Shown here: positions 30,781 through 38,150 of the stretch, in pieces
Numbering within the stretch: position 1 is the first letter of the stretch
Layout of the letters: the number at the start of each line of letters is the position of its first letter
From: a virus
DNA: 64,000 nucleotides
IMG/VR virus record: IMGVR_UViG_3300036715_002570
Span: 1 to 64,000 of that record
Reading direction: 5' to 3' (one strand)
Position numbers and translations under genes: made by a program
Notes under the pieces: generated by a model
Seen by the model: only the letters and a program-made list of their open reading frames with translations
The model's database searches: none
Told to the model about the DNA's origin: nothing

Positions 30781-30981
30781 ATTCCAATCTACACCTACAA
30801 ATGCAGTCGCTGCAACACGACTGAAGACTACCTCGTCAAGATCAATGATCCAATTCCTCCGTGCAAGGAATGTGGCAACCCTGACCAAGAGAAGCAATTG
30901 TCAACAGGCACAGGATTCTGCCTGATGGGCTACGGTTGGGCCAAGAACGGAATGAACGCCAAAAAGGTTGGTGACAGGTGA
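30781..30981 (+). CDS. FmdB-type zinc-ribbon protein with ATT start
   Basis: The 66 residues read PIYTYKCSRCNTTEDYLV, then PPCKECGN, then QLSTGTGFCLMGYGW, the FmdB (CxxC-CxxC) family pattern. Family members begin MPIYxYxC. Here the first codon is ATT at 30781, 6 nt after GGAG. No ATG, GTG or TTG is available. Either a rare ATT start or an ATG lost by mutation or sequencing. Confidence 0.7.
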   Translation: MPIYTYKCSRCNTTEDYLVKINDPIPPCKECGNPDQEKQLSTGTGFCLMGYGWAKNGMNAKKVGDR

Positions 30982-31187
30982 AGACGCGCACAGAAGTGTG
31001 AGTTGCTCTTGTGGCAACGGAGTCTGGCGACGATCACGTGTGGAATGGTAAGCCGTTAACCCTTGAGTTAGATCACGTAAATAGTGATAATACTGACAAC
31101 AGTTTACGGAATTTGAGAGTGTTATGTCCGCACTGTCATTCTCAGACTCCAACGTTTAGGCGTAAGAAATCCGCGCGAGTGGCGTAA
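30982..31187 (+). pseudogene. Degenerate HNH endonuclease remnant
   Basis: The 3' part reads VWNGKPLTLELDHVNSDNTD, NLRVLCPHCHSQTPTF; the upstream zinc finger (KCEL) is in another frame. The frame ends inside tRNA-Leu. Confidence 0.65.
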
Positions 31188-31255
31188 TTGGTAGCCGCAT
31201 CTGACTTAAAATCAGCCGCCCCTTGGGCGTACGGGTTCGAGTCCCGTCTCGCGCA
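31173..31255 (+). tRNA. tRNA-Leu(TAA)
   Basis: Acceptor GCGCGAG/CTCGCGC, loop CTTAAAA, long variable arm, T-arm ACGGG/CCCGT. Overlaps the HNH remnant. Confidence 0.9.
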
Positions 31256-31263
31256 CATAAATA
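31256..31263 (+). promoter_or_regulatory. Late promoter CATAAATA
   Basis: Between two tRNA-Leu genes, 8 nt before the second. Confidence 0.5.
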
Positions 31264-31270
31264 GACGACT

Positions 31271-31353
31271 GCCCCGATGGCGGAATCGGCAGACGCAGCA
31301 GGTTTAGGTCCTGCCGCTCTTTGAGTGTGGGGGTTCGAGTCCCCCTCGGGGCA
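31271..31353 (+). tRNA. tRNA-Leu(TAG)
   Basis: Acceptor GCCCCGA/TCGGGGC, anticodon stem GCAGG/CCTGC with loop TTTAGGT, long variable arm. Canonical. Confidence 0.92.
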
Positions 31354-31425
31354 CGGAGCCAGGTAACACTGGGCATAATGCACTTCGTCCTCGATAACAG
31401 GCGATCTAAGGTGCGGGAGATTGAG

Positions 31426-31672
31426 ATGACAAAACAAAGCGTCTGCTATGTAACGCTATGTAACGCTGGGCAATGAATCTGCGAACAAGTTTATCGACAT
31501 TAGCAGTGAGTTCGTACGTGCGTACGAATCTCCTGGTGGAGACGGGGTGGTGATCAAAGAGCCGACGTATCTGTCGGTCAGTGCAGACGGCCATAGAGTG
31601 TTTGACGCTTATGGTACTTGCTACTACAATCCCAGGGGATGGATTGTGCTGAAGTGGAATGCCCGTGATTGA
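31426..31672 (+). CDS. Unknown protein (78 aa) frameshifted by a 10-bp duplication
   Basis: ATG 31426 begins MTKQSVCYVTL. The decamer TATGTAACGC is present twice in tandem (31447-31466). Removing one copy restores a single frame through ANKFIDISSEFVRAYESPGG, YLSVSADGHRVFDAYG and WIVLKWNARD to 31672. The family is unknown. Confidence 0.65.
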
Positions 31673-31720
31673 CACCCACATTTCGTCAAGTAAATACATG
31701 ATGGCTCAGGCCATCTCAAT

Positions 31721-31796
31721 GTCGCAGAAGCTGAAAAGGAACAGCGCTATCCTCCGAAGGTAGAGAATGTGGGTTCGATTCCCATCTGCGGCTCCA
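31721..31796 (+). tRNA. tRNA-Arg(CCG)
   Basis: Acceptor GTCGCAG/CTGCGGC, D-stem GCTG/CAGC, anticodon stem CTATC/GGTAG with loop CTCCGAA, encoded CCA. Confidence 0.88.
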
Positions 31797-31798
31797 AT

Positions 31799-31919
31799 GC
31801 GGGAGTAGCTCAGTAGTGCACAGAGGGCTTACACATTTCGGCCGTACAGTGTGTAAGATGTAAGTGCTGTCTAGGATCGAGTCGGTAATAAGGGCGTGTA
31901 GCTAACGCTTGGAAGATCG
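31799..31919 (+). pseudogene. tRNA-Gly-like 5' end followed by a structured spacer
   Basis: GCGGGAGTAGCTCAG is a typical tRNA-Gly start, but it leads into an 8-bp hairpin (31828-31835 with 31850-31857) and a sequence without a matching T-arm or acceptor strand. Confidence 0.4.
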
Positions 31920-31992
31920 ATGGGTGATCAGGCGGTAGAGCAGCCAGTTTCTAACTGGAAGGTCGTTGGTTCGATCCCAACTTCCCGTACCA
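31920..31992 (+). tRNA. tRNA-Arg(TCT)
   Basis: Loop TTTCTAA on a CCAG/CTGG stem, T-arm GTTGG/CCAAC, acceptor ATGGGTG/TTCCCGT with one mismatch, encoded CCA. Confidence 0.75.
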
Positions 31993-31996
31993 ATAT

Positions 31997-32686
31997 ATGA
32001 ACGTCCAATACCAACTCGCAGAACTGCAGCCATCGGTTTTCCTGATCACGTCAGATAATCGGTACGATCTGGCACAACTATTTGCTTGTGTGCAGGAGTT
32101 CTACGAGAGTTCCGATCCGCAATGGAAAGGTAAACACTTCCCCCGTGAAGTGTTTGAACGTTGGTACGCACTGAATCAATGCGAAGACCACATCTTCTCG
32201 TATCCAATGGATTGGAGTGGATTCAACGTACCGAGTTGGGCGATAGACGAGTTCTATAAGCAGTCGCCGTATAACACCGATAACAACTTCTACGACAGAA
32301 TGATCAAGCACATTGACAGCTTGATTTCTGAGCGTATAGGCGTTGACATCCCGTACTACCTCATCGGGACTCAGTCAAACGATTTGGAAACGCTGGATCA
32401 CGAGATCGCTCATGGGTTGTACGCAACGTCTCCTGGCTACAAAATGATGATGGATGAGCAGATTGGCAACCTGCCAACACGGACTCGCAACCGCCTCGCA
32501 AGTGTGCTAACGAACATGGGATATGCTGAATCAGTGCACGATGATGAGATCCAGGCAAACTTTGCCACGGGATTGACGTCGTACTTTAAGGGCTTTCAGC
32601 GGTTCTGTCCACCATTTATTGAGGCGTTTGAGCAATACCGCCAACCATTCAATCCAGACTTCACGATAGTCCATCCTTGCCCATAA
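31997..32686 (+). CDS. HExxH zinc metallopeptidase-like protein
   Basis: The 229-residue protein has DHEIAHGLYATSPGY (HExxH near residue 135), followed by a helical region and an acidic SVHDDEIQANFATGL segment that could hold the third ligand. No signal peptide. Substrate unknown. It begins 4 nt after the CCA of tRNA-Arg with no clear ribosome site. Confidence 0.7.
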   Translation: MNVQYQLAELQPSVFLITSDNRYDLAQLFACVQEFYESSDPQWKGKHFPREVFERWYALNQCEDHIFSYPMDWSGFNVPSWAIDEFYKQSPYNTDNNFYDRMIKHIDSLISERIGVDIPYYLIGTQSNDLETLDHEIAHGLYATSPGYKMMMDEQIGNLPTRTRNRLASVLTNMGYAESVHDDEIQANFATGLTSYFKGFQRFCPPFIEAFEQYRQPFNPDFTIVHPCP

Positions 32687-32689
32687 ATA
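32682..32689 (+). promoter_or_regulatory. Late promoter CATAAATA
   Basis: 24 nt upstream of ATG 32714. Confidence 0.75.
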
Positions 32690-32713
32690 TCCACTCACAC
32701 AGTGGAGACTGGC

Positions 32714-32956
32714 ATGAAACTATTTGAAATCTTGAACGAAATTGATGCAGGTGATCTGTATCTGGCACATATGGTCGATGATCGCCGCAACCGTGGTGAG
32801 CGTGATCGCAACTCTTACCTAACAGGCTTCTGGTTGATCGATCCGACGTCCGGTAAGAAGATTACCGGACCGTTCAAAGATAAGGAAGCAGCACTGCGCT
32901 TCAAGGCCAATCGCCCTGATAAGGTCCCTGCAAACGCTGTTGTAAAACCTCTGTGA
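32714..32956 (+). CDS. Small late protein (80 aa), capsid-target-like start
   Basis: ATG 32714 has GTGGAG 9 nt upstream and a late promoter; GTG 32702 is less likely. Begins MKLFEILNEIDAG (L-N-E at 7-9). The rest (FWLIDPTSGKKITGPFKDKE, AALRFKANRP) looks like a small single-domain protein. Inferred virion component. Confidence 0.65.
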   Translation: MKLFEILNEIDAGDLYLAHMVDDRRNRGERDRNSYLTGFWLIDPTSGKKITGPFKDKEAALRFKANRPDKVPANAVVKPL

Positions 32957-32965
32957 AAGTTTTAC

Positions 32966-33046
32966 GTCCCCATGGCTTAGGTAAATAGGTACAGCCAAAC
33001 CTCTTAAAAGGGTTCGCTTTTGTCGGTTCGAATCCGACTGGGGATA
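32966..33046 (+). tRNA. tRNA-Leu(TAA), short variable loop
   Basis: Acceptor GTCCCCA/TGGGGAT, stem AACCT/GGGTT with loop CTTAAAA, variable loop 7 nt, D-loop long. Same unusual shape as 13836-13916. Confidence 0.75.
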
Positions 33047-33050
33047 CAAA

Positions 33051-33353
33051 ATGAAAAAACAAACACCCGACGTACGACAGCTCGTGTACGTCGTGCAAGA
33101 TTATGATCAGCAATTGTGTGGCGTCTACACCACACTGCGGCTAGCAGCAGAGCGCTACCAACACATCGTAGATCAAGACCTGACAAAGGAAGAGATCGAG
33201 ACGATGATTGAAGAATATGGCGAAGAGTTTCGCTCTCAATTCGAACGGGCTCCCTGTATCGTTGTCTACCGACTAGACACAGGATGGATCTGGTCATACG
33301 ATTCCTTGCACGAAATCAAACATGCTCTTGAGGGTGGAGAGCAATACGACTAA
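33051..33353 (+). CDS. Unknown protein (100 aa)
   Basis: ATG 4 nt after tRNA-Leu. Alpha/beta protein (QLVYVVQDYDQQLCGVYTT, EEIETMIEEYGEEF). No family recognised. Eight nt separate it from thioredoxin, suggesting co-translation. Confidence 0.65.
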   Translation: MKKQTPDVRQLVYVVQDYDQQLCGVYTTLRLAAERYQHIVDQDLTKEEIETMIEEYGEEFRSQFERAPCIVVYRLDTGWIWSYDSLHEIKHALEGGEQYD

Positions 33354-33361
33354 GGAAGACA

Positions 33362-33679
33362 ATGGCTATCGAAGCAACGAGCGAAACGTTCGAACAAGAA
33401 GTACTAAACAGTGATCTGCCCGTACTGGTTGATTTTTGGGCACCGTGGTGTGGACCGTGCAAAGCACTAGCGCCAACGTTTGAAGCGGTTTCTGCTGACT
33501 ATGCAGGGAAGGTCAAATTCGTCAAGGTCAACGTTGACGAGACAGACCTTGCAAGTAAATATGGCGTCCGTGGCATCCCTGCGCTGCTGGCGTTCAGGGG
33601 AGGCCGGGTACAAGCGTCGAAGTCCGGCGCCGTTAGCAAGGCAGTGCTAACGCAACTTGTGGATGCTCAGTTGCTATGA
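33362..33679 (+). CDS. trxA: Thioredoxin
   Basis: The 105-residue protein has the redox motif WAPWCGPCKALAP (CGPC near residues 30-33), VNVDETDLASKYGVRGIPAL with the cis-Pro, and full thioredoxin length. It reduces disulfides, for example in ribonucleotide reductase; phages also use it in polymerase processivity. It overlaps the next gene by 4 nt. Confidence 0.95.
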   Translation: MAIEATSETFEQEVLNSDLPVLVDFWAPWCGPCKALAPTFEAVSADYAGKVKFVKVNVDETDLASKYGVRGIPALLAFRGGRVQASKSGAVSKAVLTQLVDAQLL

Positions 33680-33936
33680 TCGAACAAAGCCCCGTGTTCT
33701 ACTATATGTCGTTTGATGAGATCGTTACAGATTTGATGCTGTACAAGATGTCAGAGGCAACAAAGCGGTACCTCAGGGGGCAGTCGGATCAAGCACAGGA
33801 AGTTGCGCGAGTAATGTTTCCCCTGATTAACAACTATTACAGGTTGACGGATCAGGCCAATACGCACACAAACGATATCCTACCGTCTGTGTTCTGTCAG
33901 AAGATATTTCGAACGATCTGGGGTCGTCTCCAATAA
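33676..33936 (+). CDS. Unknown protein (86 aa)
   Basis: ATG overlaps the thioredoxin stop. Helical, aromatic-rich (VFYYMSFDEIVTDLMLYKMS, MFPLINNYYRLTDQANTHTN). No family recognised. Confidence 0.65.
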   Translation: MIEQSPVFYYMSFDEIVTDLMLYKMSEATKRYLRGQSDQAQEVARVMFPLINNYYRLTDQANTHTNDILPSVFCQKIFRTIWGRLQ

Positions 33937-33992
33937 CGTTGATCGTCACTTCAAACGGTTATACGGTTACTTGACGGAAACTGTTTAGGATA

Positions 33993-34286
33993 ATGATGAG
34001 CAATTTCAATTTCGATGAATGGGCTGAACTGTACCGAACAGACCCCCGCGCCTTCGACAAGAAGCGCCGTGAGGCAACAGATGCAGCAATTGCGAGCGCA
34101 CCGGAGCATCTTCGTGCCAAGTTGCGCGAAACACAAACGCAATGTGATGCAATTCACACAACACAGCCGGGCCGCGAAGGTGCATCACGGATGTTCGCAA
34201 TGATGCATGACAGTCTGTTGGACATGCAAAATGCGTGGTACGATCTCGCATTCGCCCACCGCGAATTGGCAGCCGTTGCCAAGTAG
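33993..34286 (+). CDS. DUF3135-like protein (97 aa)
   Basis: Reads FNFDEWAELYRTDPRAFDKK, then ATDAAIASAPEHLRAKLRET and QTQCDAIH, the DUF3135 pattern of FDEWAxLxxxDPxAFExxR followed by a helix. A helical protein of unknown role. ATG 33993 or 33996. Confidence 0.65.
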   Translation: MMSNFNFDEWAELYRTDPRAFDKKRREATDAAIASAPEHLRAKLRETQTQCDAIHTTQPGREGASRMFAMMHDSLLDMQNAWYDLAFAHRELAAVAK

Positions 34287-34325
34287 GTTGAAAACGGCTA
34301 AGGTATTTGACTAAATACCAAACAT

Positions 34326-34416
34326 GGATGGTTAACCGCACAGGCGTGCGGCACTGTTTCGAAAACAGTTGGAGTCGGCTAGAACCCGGCTTGGGGATCA
34401 AGACCTCAGCCATCCG
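34326..34416 (+). tRNA. tRNA-Ser(CGA)
   Basis: Acceptor GGATGGT/GCCATCC, anticodon stem ACTGT/ACAGT with loop TTCGAAA, long variable arm, T-stem TGGGG/CCTCA. Confidence 0.88.
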
Positions 34417-34489
34417 CATAAGGTGAACCACACCCGGCAATTAGAGCCTCAAGTGTCGTACCTACTCATAACTATACTCAGGGGAGACT

Positions 34490-34753
34490 CTGCTGCGTCC
34501 AGACCATGATAAACTCTTTCACGAGCCAGAACGAGCTGGCTCCTCTAACGGTTACAACAACGTTCGTACCCGTCGCGCGTACGAAGAACGTTTTGATGAT
34601 CGATATTACGACGGCGTGTTGTCGCCGTCGATGATTGGCTCTGTTGCCCGTGAGGGCATGTGCCTCCGCCACAACTGACATTGGAGCGAGGACAAGGGCC
34701 AGCGCTACAACACCAACGCAATCCGTGGCTTGATTCATAAGAACGTTGACTGA
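34490..34753 (+). pseudogene. Unknown ORF with in-frame TGA and no standard start
   Basis: A frame from CTG 34490 (GGGGAG upstream) reads PDHDKLFHEPERAG, YEERFDDRYYDGVLSPSMIG, CLRHN, TGA at 34676, then HWSEDKGQRYNTNAIRGLIH to 34753. Good coding sense on both sides of the stop suggests one gene with a Trp-to-stop change. Low certainty. Confidence 0.35.
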
Positions 34754-34793
34754 CCCTATCCGCTTCCGGATAGTTTGCAATAAGGAGATTCAC

Positions 34794-34928
34794 ATGCTTT
34801 GTTGCAAATGCCAGTCCCGCCTGTCGCTGAACTTGGAGAAGTTGAAGCTGATGAATAAATACACCTCTGCGGAGGTGCAGCGTGACAACAGTGCGTACAT
34901 ACATCCGTGCAGTTGTGCACGGACATGA
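34794..34928 (+). CDS. Small Cys-rich protein (44 aa)
   Basis: ATG 34794 with TAAGGAG 7 nt upstream. CCKCQSRLSLNLEKLKL...HPCSCAR gives two Cys pairs, probably a zinc ribbon. Overlaps the next gene by 47 nt. Confidence 0.6.
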   Translation: MLCCKCQSRLSLNLEKLKLMNKYTSAEVQRDNSAYIHPCSCART

Positions 34929-35106
34929 GACAGTAGTATTTGAAATTCCAGCATGGAAACCAGGCGTCTGGATTCATTTGTCGAAGAGGGATGTACCACC
35001 AATTGAACGAGCACATTTACACCCTGGATTCAGGTGTAACGTGACGATCAACATTGACGCAGAAACACCAGACCAACTTCATATCCGTGATTGGGGTTTG
35101 GATTGA
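34882..35106 (+). CDS. Unknown protein (74 aa)
   Basis: GTG 34882 with GGAGG 6 nt upstream. Beta-rich (YIRAVVHGHETVVFEIPAWK, FRCNVTINIDAETPDQLHIR). The long overlap with the Cys-rich gene is in a different frame. Unknown. Confidence 0.6.
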   Translation: MTTVRTYIRAVVHGHETVVFEIPAWKPGVWIHLSKRDVPPIERAHLHPGFRCNVTINIDAETPDQLHIRDWGLD

Positions 35107-35110
35107 GCCT

Positions 35111-35186
35111 GTCCCCATAGTTCAAATGGACAGAATAAGACACTCCTAAGGTCAAGATCCGAGTTCGAACCTCGGTGGGGGCTCCA
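35111..35186 (+). tRNA. tRNA-Arg(CCT)
   Basis: Acceptor GTCCCCA/TGGGGGC, loop CTCCTAA, T-stem CCGAG/CTCGG, encoded CCA. Body resembles E. coli tRNA-Arg(CCT). Anticodon stem weak. Confidence 0.8.
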
Positions 35187-35189
35187 AAC

Positions 35190-35423
35190 ATGAAAAAGTA
35201 CATCACGGTAATCAACCCACAAGGCGCCACTCTAGATGGGGTGTTTGTTCCGATTAGCCACAGAATCCTAATTGAGGGAACAACCATGCATGGGTATGAG
35301 AGTACTGCAAAGCTGTTCCCCACATATCAACAGTTTGCTGATTTTGTCAGCCAAGCTGCGCGATCTCCATCAGGTACGACTGGGACCGTGCGTACCCTCA
35401 GTTGGGAAGTTGCCGACGCGTAA
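35190..35423 (+). CDS. Unknown protein (77 aa)
   Basis: ATG 4 nt after tRNA-Arg CCA. Reads KKYITVINPQGATLDGVFVP, then TAKLFPTYQQFADFVSQAAR. No family recognised. The 3' end carries a GACGC/GCGTC hairpin and a promoter. Confidence 0.6.
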   Translation: MKKYITVINPQGATLDGVFVPISHRILIEGTTMHGYESTAKLFPTYQQFADFVSQAARSPSGTTGTVRTLSWEVADA

Positions 35424-35438
35424 AGCGTCATATATACT
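35410..35438 (+). promoter_or_regulatory. Sigma70-type promoter for tRNA-Thr
   Basis: TTGCCG (35410-35415) and TATACT (35433-35438) are 17 nt apart and 9 nt before the tRNA. Confidence 0.55.
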
Positions 35439-35446
35439 TGAATCAT

Positions 35447-35532
35447 GCTGGTGTCGCATAGCGGCTATTGCACCGGTCTTGTAAGCCGGCAGGGAAACCT
35501 AATCGTGAGTTCGAGTCTCACCGCCAGCACCA
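35447..35532 (+). tRNA. tRNA-Thr(TGT) with extra variable arm
   Basis: Acceptor GCTGGTG/CGCCAGC, anticodon stem CCGGT/GCCGG with loop CTTGTAA, T-stem GTGAG/CTCAC, encoded CCA. The variable region is 15 nt and forms AGG/CCT, unusual for Thr. Confidence 0.8.
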
Positions 35533-35558
35533 ATTTATGGTAGATCAACCGACTGAGT

Positions 35559-35566
35559 CATAAATA
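35559..35566 (+). promoter_or_regulatory. Late promoter CATAAATA
   Basis: 16 nt upstream of the HNH gene at 35582. Confidence 0.75.
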
Positions 35567-35581
35567 TCCCCAGGAGATTTT

Positions 35582-36223
35582 ATGACCAGCGCTTACCATC
35601 AAATACAACAACACGACGAGTCTATCATCATCGGGATGATGCAAGATGGGCAGTCAAACACTGCAATCATCACCACTCTGGTGAATGAAAAAGCGGCAAG
35701 CGATCCACGAATTCGCAAGTACGTAACCACGATACGAGATCGAGCCGGCATTAAGGCTAAGCGACTACGTCACGCATACGCAGTTGACGATGTTCGCAAC
35801 GCTGTGGCTGCATCCATGTGTATGTCCGACGTCCTTCGCATACTGGGGTTAGCTACCCACGGCGGCAATGGTGAAACAATTCACCGACTGATCTGTGATC
35901 ATGAAATTGACATCTCTCACTTTGACGTCAACTACAGCCGGACCCGCAACCGTCGGCAGTGGACTCGAGAAACTGTGTTTGTTCAGCACTCCAAGGTGCC
36001 ACGACCAACCCTCTCTGGCTACGTGAAGCGGTTCAACGCACTTGAATACAAGTGTACCGGCTGTGGAAATCCCGGTGAGTGGTTGGGTAAACCTATCACG
36101 CTAACAGTTGATCATAAGAACGGCGTGAGTGACGATAATCGCATTGAAAATTTACGTTACCTCTGCCCTAACTGCCATGCACAGACAGATACATTTGGCA
36201 ACAGGAATAGAACCACTAAATGA
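35582..36223 (+). CDS. HNH homing endonuclease with helix-turn-helix region
   Basis: The 213-residue protein has N-terminal helices ending in SMCMSDVLRILGLATHGGNG (likely DNA-reading) and a C-terminal HNH: YKCTGCGNPGEWLGKPITLT, VDHKNGVSDDNRIENLRYLC, PNCHAQTDTFG. A close paralogue is at 55924-56562. CAGGAG precedes the ATG. It lies between tRNA-Thr and denV. Confidence 0.88.
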   Translation: MTSAYHQIQQHDESIIIGMMQDGQSNTAIITTLVNEKAASDPRIRKYVTTIRDRAGIKAKRLRHAYAVDDVRNAVAASMCMSDVLRILGLATHGGNGETIHRLICDHEIDISHFDVNYSRTRNRRQWTRETVFVQHSKVPRPTLSGYVKRFNALEYKCTGCGNPGEWLGKPITLTVDHKNGVSDDNRIENLRYLCPNCHAQTDTFGNRNRTTK

Positions 36224-36240
36224 CTAACAAACGTTGACGA

Positions 36241-36708
36241 ATGACCCGAATCAATCTTGTCGATCCTGTTGAACTAACAGACCAACACCTGATCGCTGAG
36301 TACCGCGAAACGCGCCTGTTGACAGCGAACATGCGTAAGTCGTTTAGGCTGACGGGGTACGATAAGCAAAAGATCCCGAAGCAGTTTACGTTGAATGCAG
36401 GGCACGTAACGTTCTTCAAGAACAAGGGCCCGTACATCTCCAATCGGTATCACAAGTTGATCTACGAGATGGAAAACTGTTGGTTTACCCCCACGTACAC
36501 GTCAATCGATACAACTGCGTGGCCAGCCAATTGCTTCAACGACTGGACACCTACAGAGCGTGACAAACAAATCGTCCGTGAGCGAATCGCCTTGCGGATA
36601 TCGGCTAAACCGTTGTGGTATCGGTACTACAGCAAACCTCTCGGAGAACTCTATGACGCGCGTTGTCGAATGTCCAACCTCAGCTCTACAGCTCCTGCAC
36701 GAACCTGA
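36241..36708 (+). CDS. denV: Pyrimidine-dimer DNA glycosylase (endonuclease V)
   Basis: The 155-residue protein begins MTRINLVDPVELTDQHLIAE, nearly identical in pattern to T4 DenV, with catalytic Thr2 (N-terminal amine after Met removal) and Glu23 in YRE. AGHVTFFKNKG and WYRYYSKPLG are also shared. It excises cyclobutane dimers after UV damage. The last 56 nt overlap the next gene. Confidence 0.93.
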   Translation: MTRINLVDPVELTDQHLIAEYRETRLLTANMRKSFRLTGYDKQKIPKQFTLNAGHVTFFKNKGPYISNRYHKLIYEMENCWFTPTYTSIDTTAWPANCFNDWTPTERDKQIVRERIALRISAKPLWYRYYSKPLGELYDARCRMSNLSSTAPART

Positions 36709-37171
36709 TAATCGGTACGTGTTCCTTGCAGGCGGAATCTCAGGATGCCCCGACTGGCAGAAGGAGATGATCGCTCGCTTCAAGGGCGTTGATGATCACC
36801 TCGTGCTCGTCAATCCACGTCGTGCCTCCTTCGATATTACCAACCCATCAGAGAGCGATTTCCAGATCGAATGGGAGGCAACGCATTTGCATATGTGCGA
36901 TGCTGCGATCTTCTGGTTTCCGTTTCACACACTGTGTCCGATTACGCTGTTCGAAATTGGCAAGCATGCAGAACAGGGAATGACGCTATTCGTTGGCTGC
37001 CATCCTGCATATGCCCGTGCGTTCGACGTGCGCAAGCAGCTATCTCTGATGCGTCCGGATATCGTCGTGCATGACAGTTTCACCCCGTTGGTGGAACAGA
37101 CGATTGACTGGTATCATCGTTCTGTTGATGAGAACCGATTCATCGCTGAGTCAGTTGGTGGCAACACTTAA
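36653..37171 (+). CDS. Nucleoside 2-deoxyribosyltransferase-like protein
   Basis: The 172-residue protein reads YVFLAGGISGCPDWQKEM, LVNPRRASFDI, FQIEWEATHLHMCDAAIFWF and LCPITLFEIGKHA. These are the glycan-binding GGI, the NPRR loop and the ExxxI segment of phage nucleoside 2-deoxyribosyltransferase-like proteins. It probably acts on N-glycosidic bonds of nucleotides or NAD-like molecules. The last 42 nt also encode the 5' end of the RNase P RNA. Confidence 0.8.
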   Translation: MTRVVECPTSALQLLHEPDNRYVFLAGGISGCPDWQKEMIARFKGVDDHLVLVNPRRASFDITNPSESDFQIEWEATHLHMCDAAIFWFPFHTLCPITLFEIGKHAEQGMTLFVGCHPAYARAFDVRKQLSLMRPDIVVHDSFTPLVEQTIDWYHRSVDENRFIAESVGGNT

Positions 37172-37570
37172 ACAGGCTTAGAGGAAGTTCGGGGCTACAC
37201 AGAGCAAGACTCGGCGCTCTGTGGGAGACACCATGTGCACTTACGGAAGCCGTCCTTGAGACGAGTTGACCTTCCAGTGCCTCGACAGTCGGGTAGAATA
37301 CGCTAGTGCTCTGAGCATGAAGGTCGCAATAGGTTGGTAGCCGCCGCGATCAGTTCCCTCGAGTAGGCGTACCTATCTGGACAACATGCCGTTCGCGGGC
37401 CGGGAGGTGCGGTCGTTTGTACCACAACGTTGACTGTAGCAAGCCAAACAGATCCTGCTGACGTTGCTCGCCGAGGGATCGGGTTGGTGCAGCTGCCTAT
37501 AAACGGCAGCCAGGTCGTAAGGCCTGAGATGAATGATGAATTAGAAACAGGACTCCGGCTATGAGTTCTC
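37130..37570 (+). ncRNA. rnpB: RNase P RNA (bacterial-type)
   Basis: Catalytic RNA that cuts 5' leaders from pre-tRNAs, using host RnpA protein. P1 pairs GAGAAC (37130-37135) with GTTCTC (37565-37570). P2 pairs GATTCATC (37137-37144) with GATGAATT (37535-37542), one G-U. The 5' core GAGGAAGTTCGGGGCT matches GAGGAAAGTCCGGGCT of E. coli. GTAGCAAGCCAAACAG matches the GGAGCAAGGCCAAAUAG core. The 3' core GAGATGAAT...AGAAACAGGACTCCGGCTAT matches AGAUGAAU...ACAGAACCCGGCUUAU. The 5' end overlaps the upstream gene and the 3' end touches a convergent HNH stop. Confidence 0.85.
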
Positions 37571-37984
37571 CGCGACACTGCTAGCGCTCAAATATTGGAT
37601 TGCACTTTCCAGTATTTGGGCGTTATCTTTTGCCAAGCCCAACATTACATTGCAGTTTCGACAGAGGATTCCACGCACAGCTCCGGTAGTGTGGCAGTGA
37701 TCGACGGCAACCAAATTGGATGTGATGGGCGCTAGCTTGTCTTTGCATATAGCACACTTACCATCTTGATCAACGATCATTTGCTTTTTGTGCTCTAACG
37801 TAATGCCGTACTTCTGCTGAAGGCGCTCACACGGCGTCATTCGTCTTCGATTCGGATGTGATTTCGACCATGCTCGCGATTTGGCCTTAGCGCACTCCTT
37901 GCACTTTGAATGGATGACCCCTTCTTTTGACTTGTAGAAATCTGGTTCTGGCTTGATAGTAGCACATTGCTTGCATTGTTTCAT
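37559..37984 (-). CDS. Endonuclease VII-like HNH endonuclease
   Basis: The 141-residue protein (ATG 37984; GTG 38011 possible) has N-terminal zinc pairs CKQCATIKPE...CKEC and the endonuclease VII signature YGITLEHKKQMIVDQDGKC, AICKDKL, AVDHCHTTGAVRGILCRNCN, then LGLAKDNAQILESAI. In T4 the family resolves branched DNA; small members like this are often homing genes. Its stop overlaps the last 12 nt of the RNase P RNA. Confidence 0.85.
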   Translation of the reverse strand: MKQCKQCATIKPEPDFYKSKEGVIHSKCKECAKAKSRAWSKSHPNRRRMTPCERLQQKYGITLEHKKQMIVDQDGKCAICKDKLAPITSNLVAVDHCHTTGAVRGILCRNCNVMLGLAKDNAQILESAIQYLSASSVAENS

Positions 37985-38020
37985 GCAGCTATTTACATCC
38001 TTAACACACAAGGAAACACC

Positions 38021-38113
38021 ATGTTTCTACTCGGTCTTTTCATCGGTTTCGTTGTCGGTTTTGTGTTTGGTCCCAAGCTGCGGGACGAATACAACTCTGT
38101 TGCGAACAAGTGA
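38021..38113 (+). CDS. Small membrane protein (30 aa)
   Basis: AAGGAAA precedes the ATG. MFLLGLFIGFVVGFVFGPKL is a single glycine-zipper-type membrane helix with a short charged tail. Unknown role. Confidence 0.6.
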   Translation: MFLLGLFIGFVVGFVFGPKLRDEYNSVANK

Positions 38114-38150
38114 ACGTAAGTGAGCGGTTTTGTCCGCTCACTTACGTTCA
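38111..38150 (+). terminator. 17-bp hairpin terminator
   Basis: Perfect arms 38111-38127 and 38134-38150 include the stop codon. A pyrimidine-rich stretch follows, without a strict T-tract. Confidence 0.65.
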
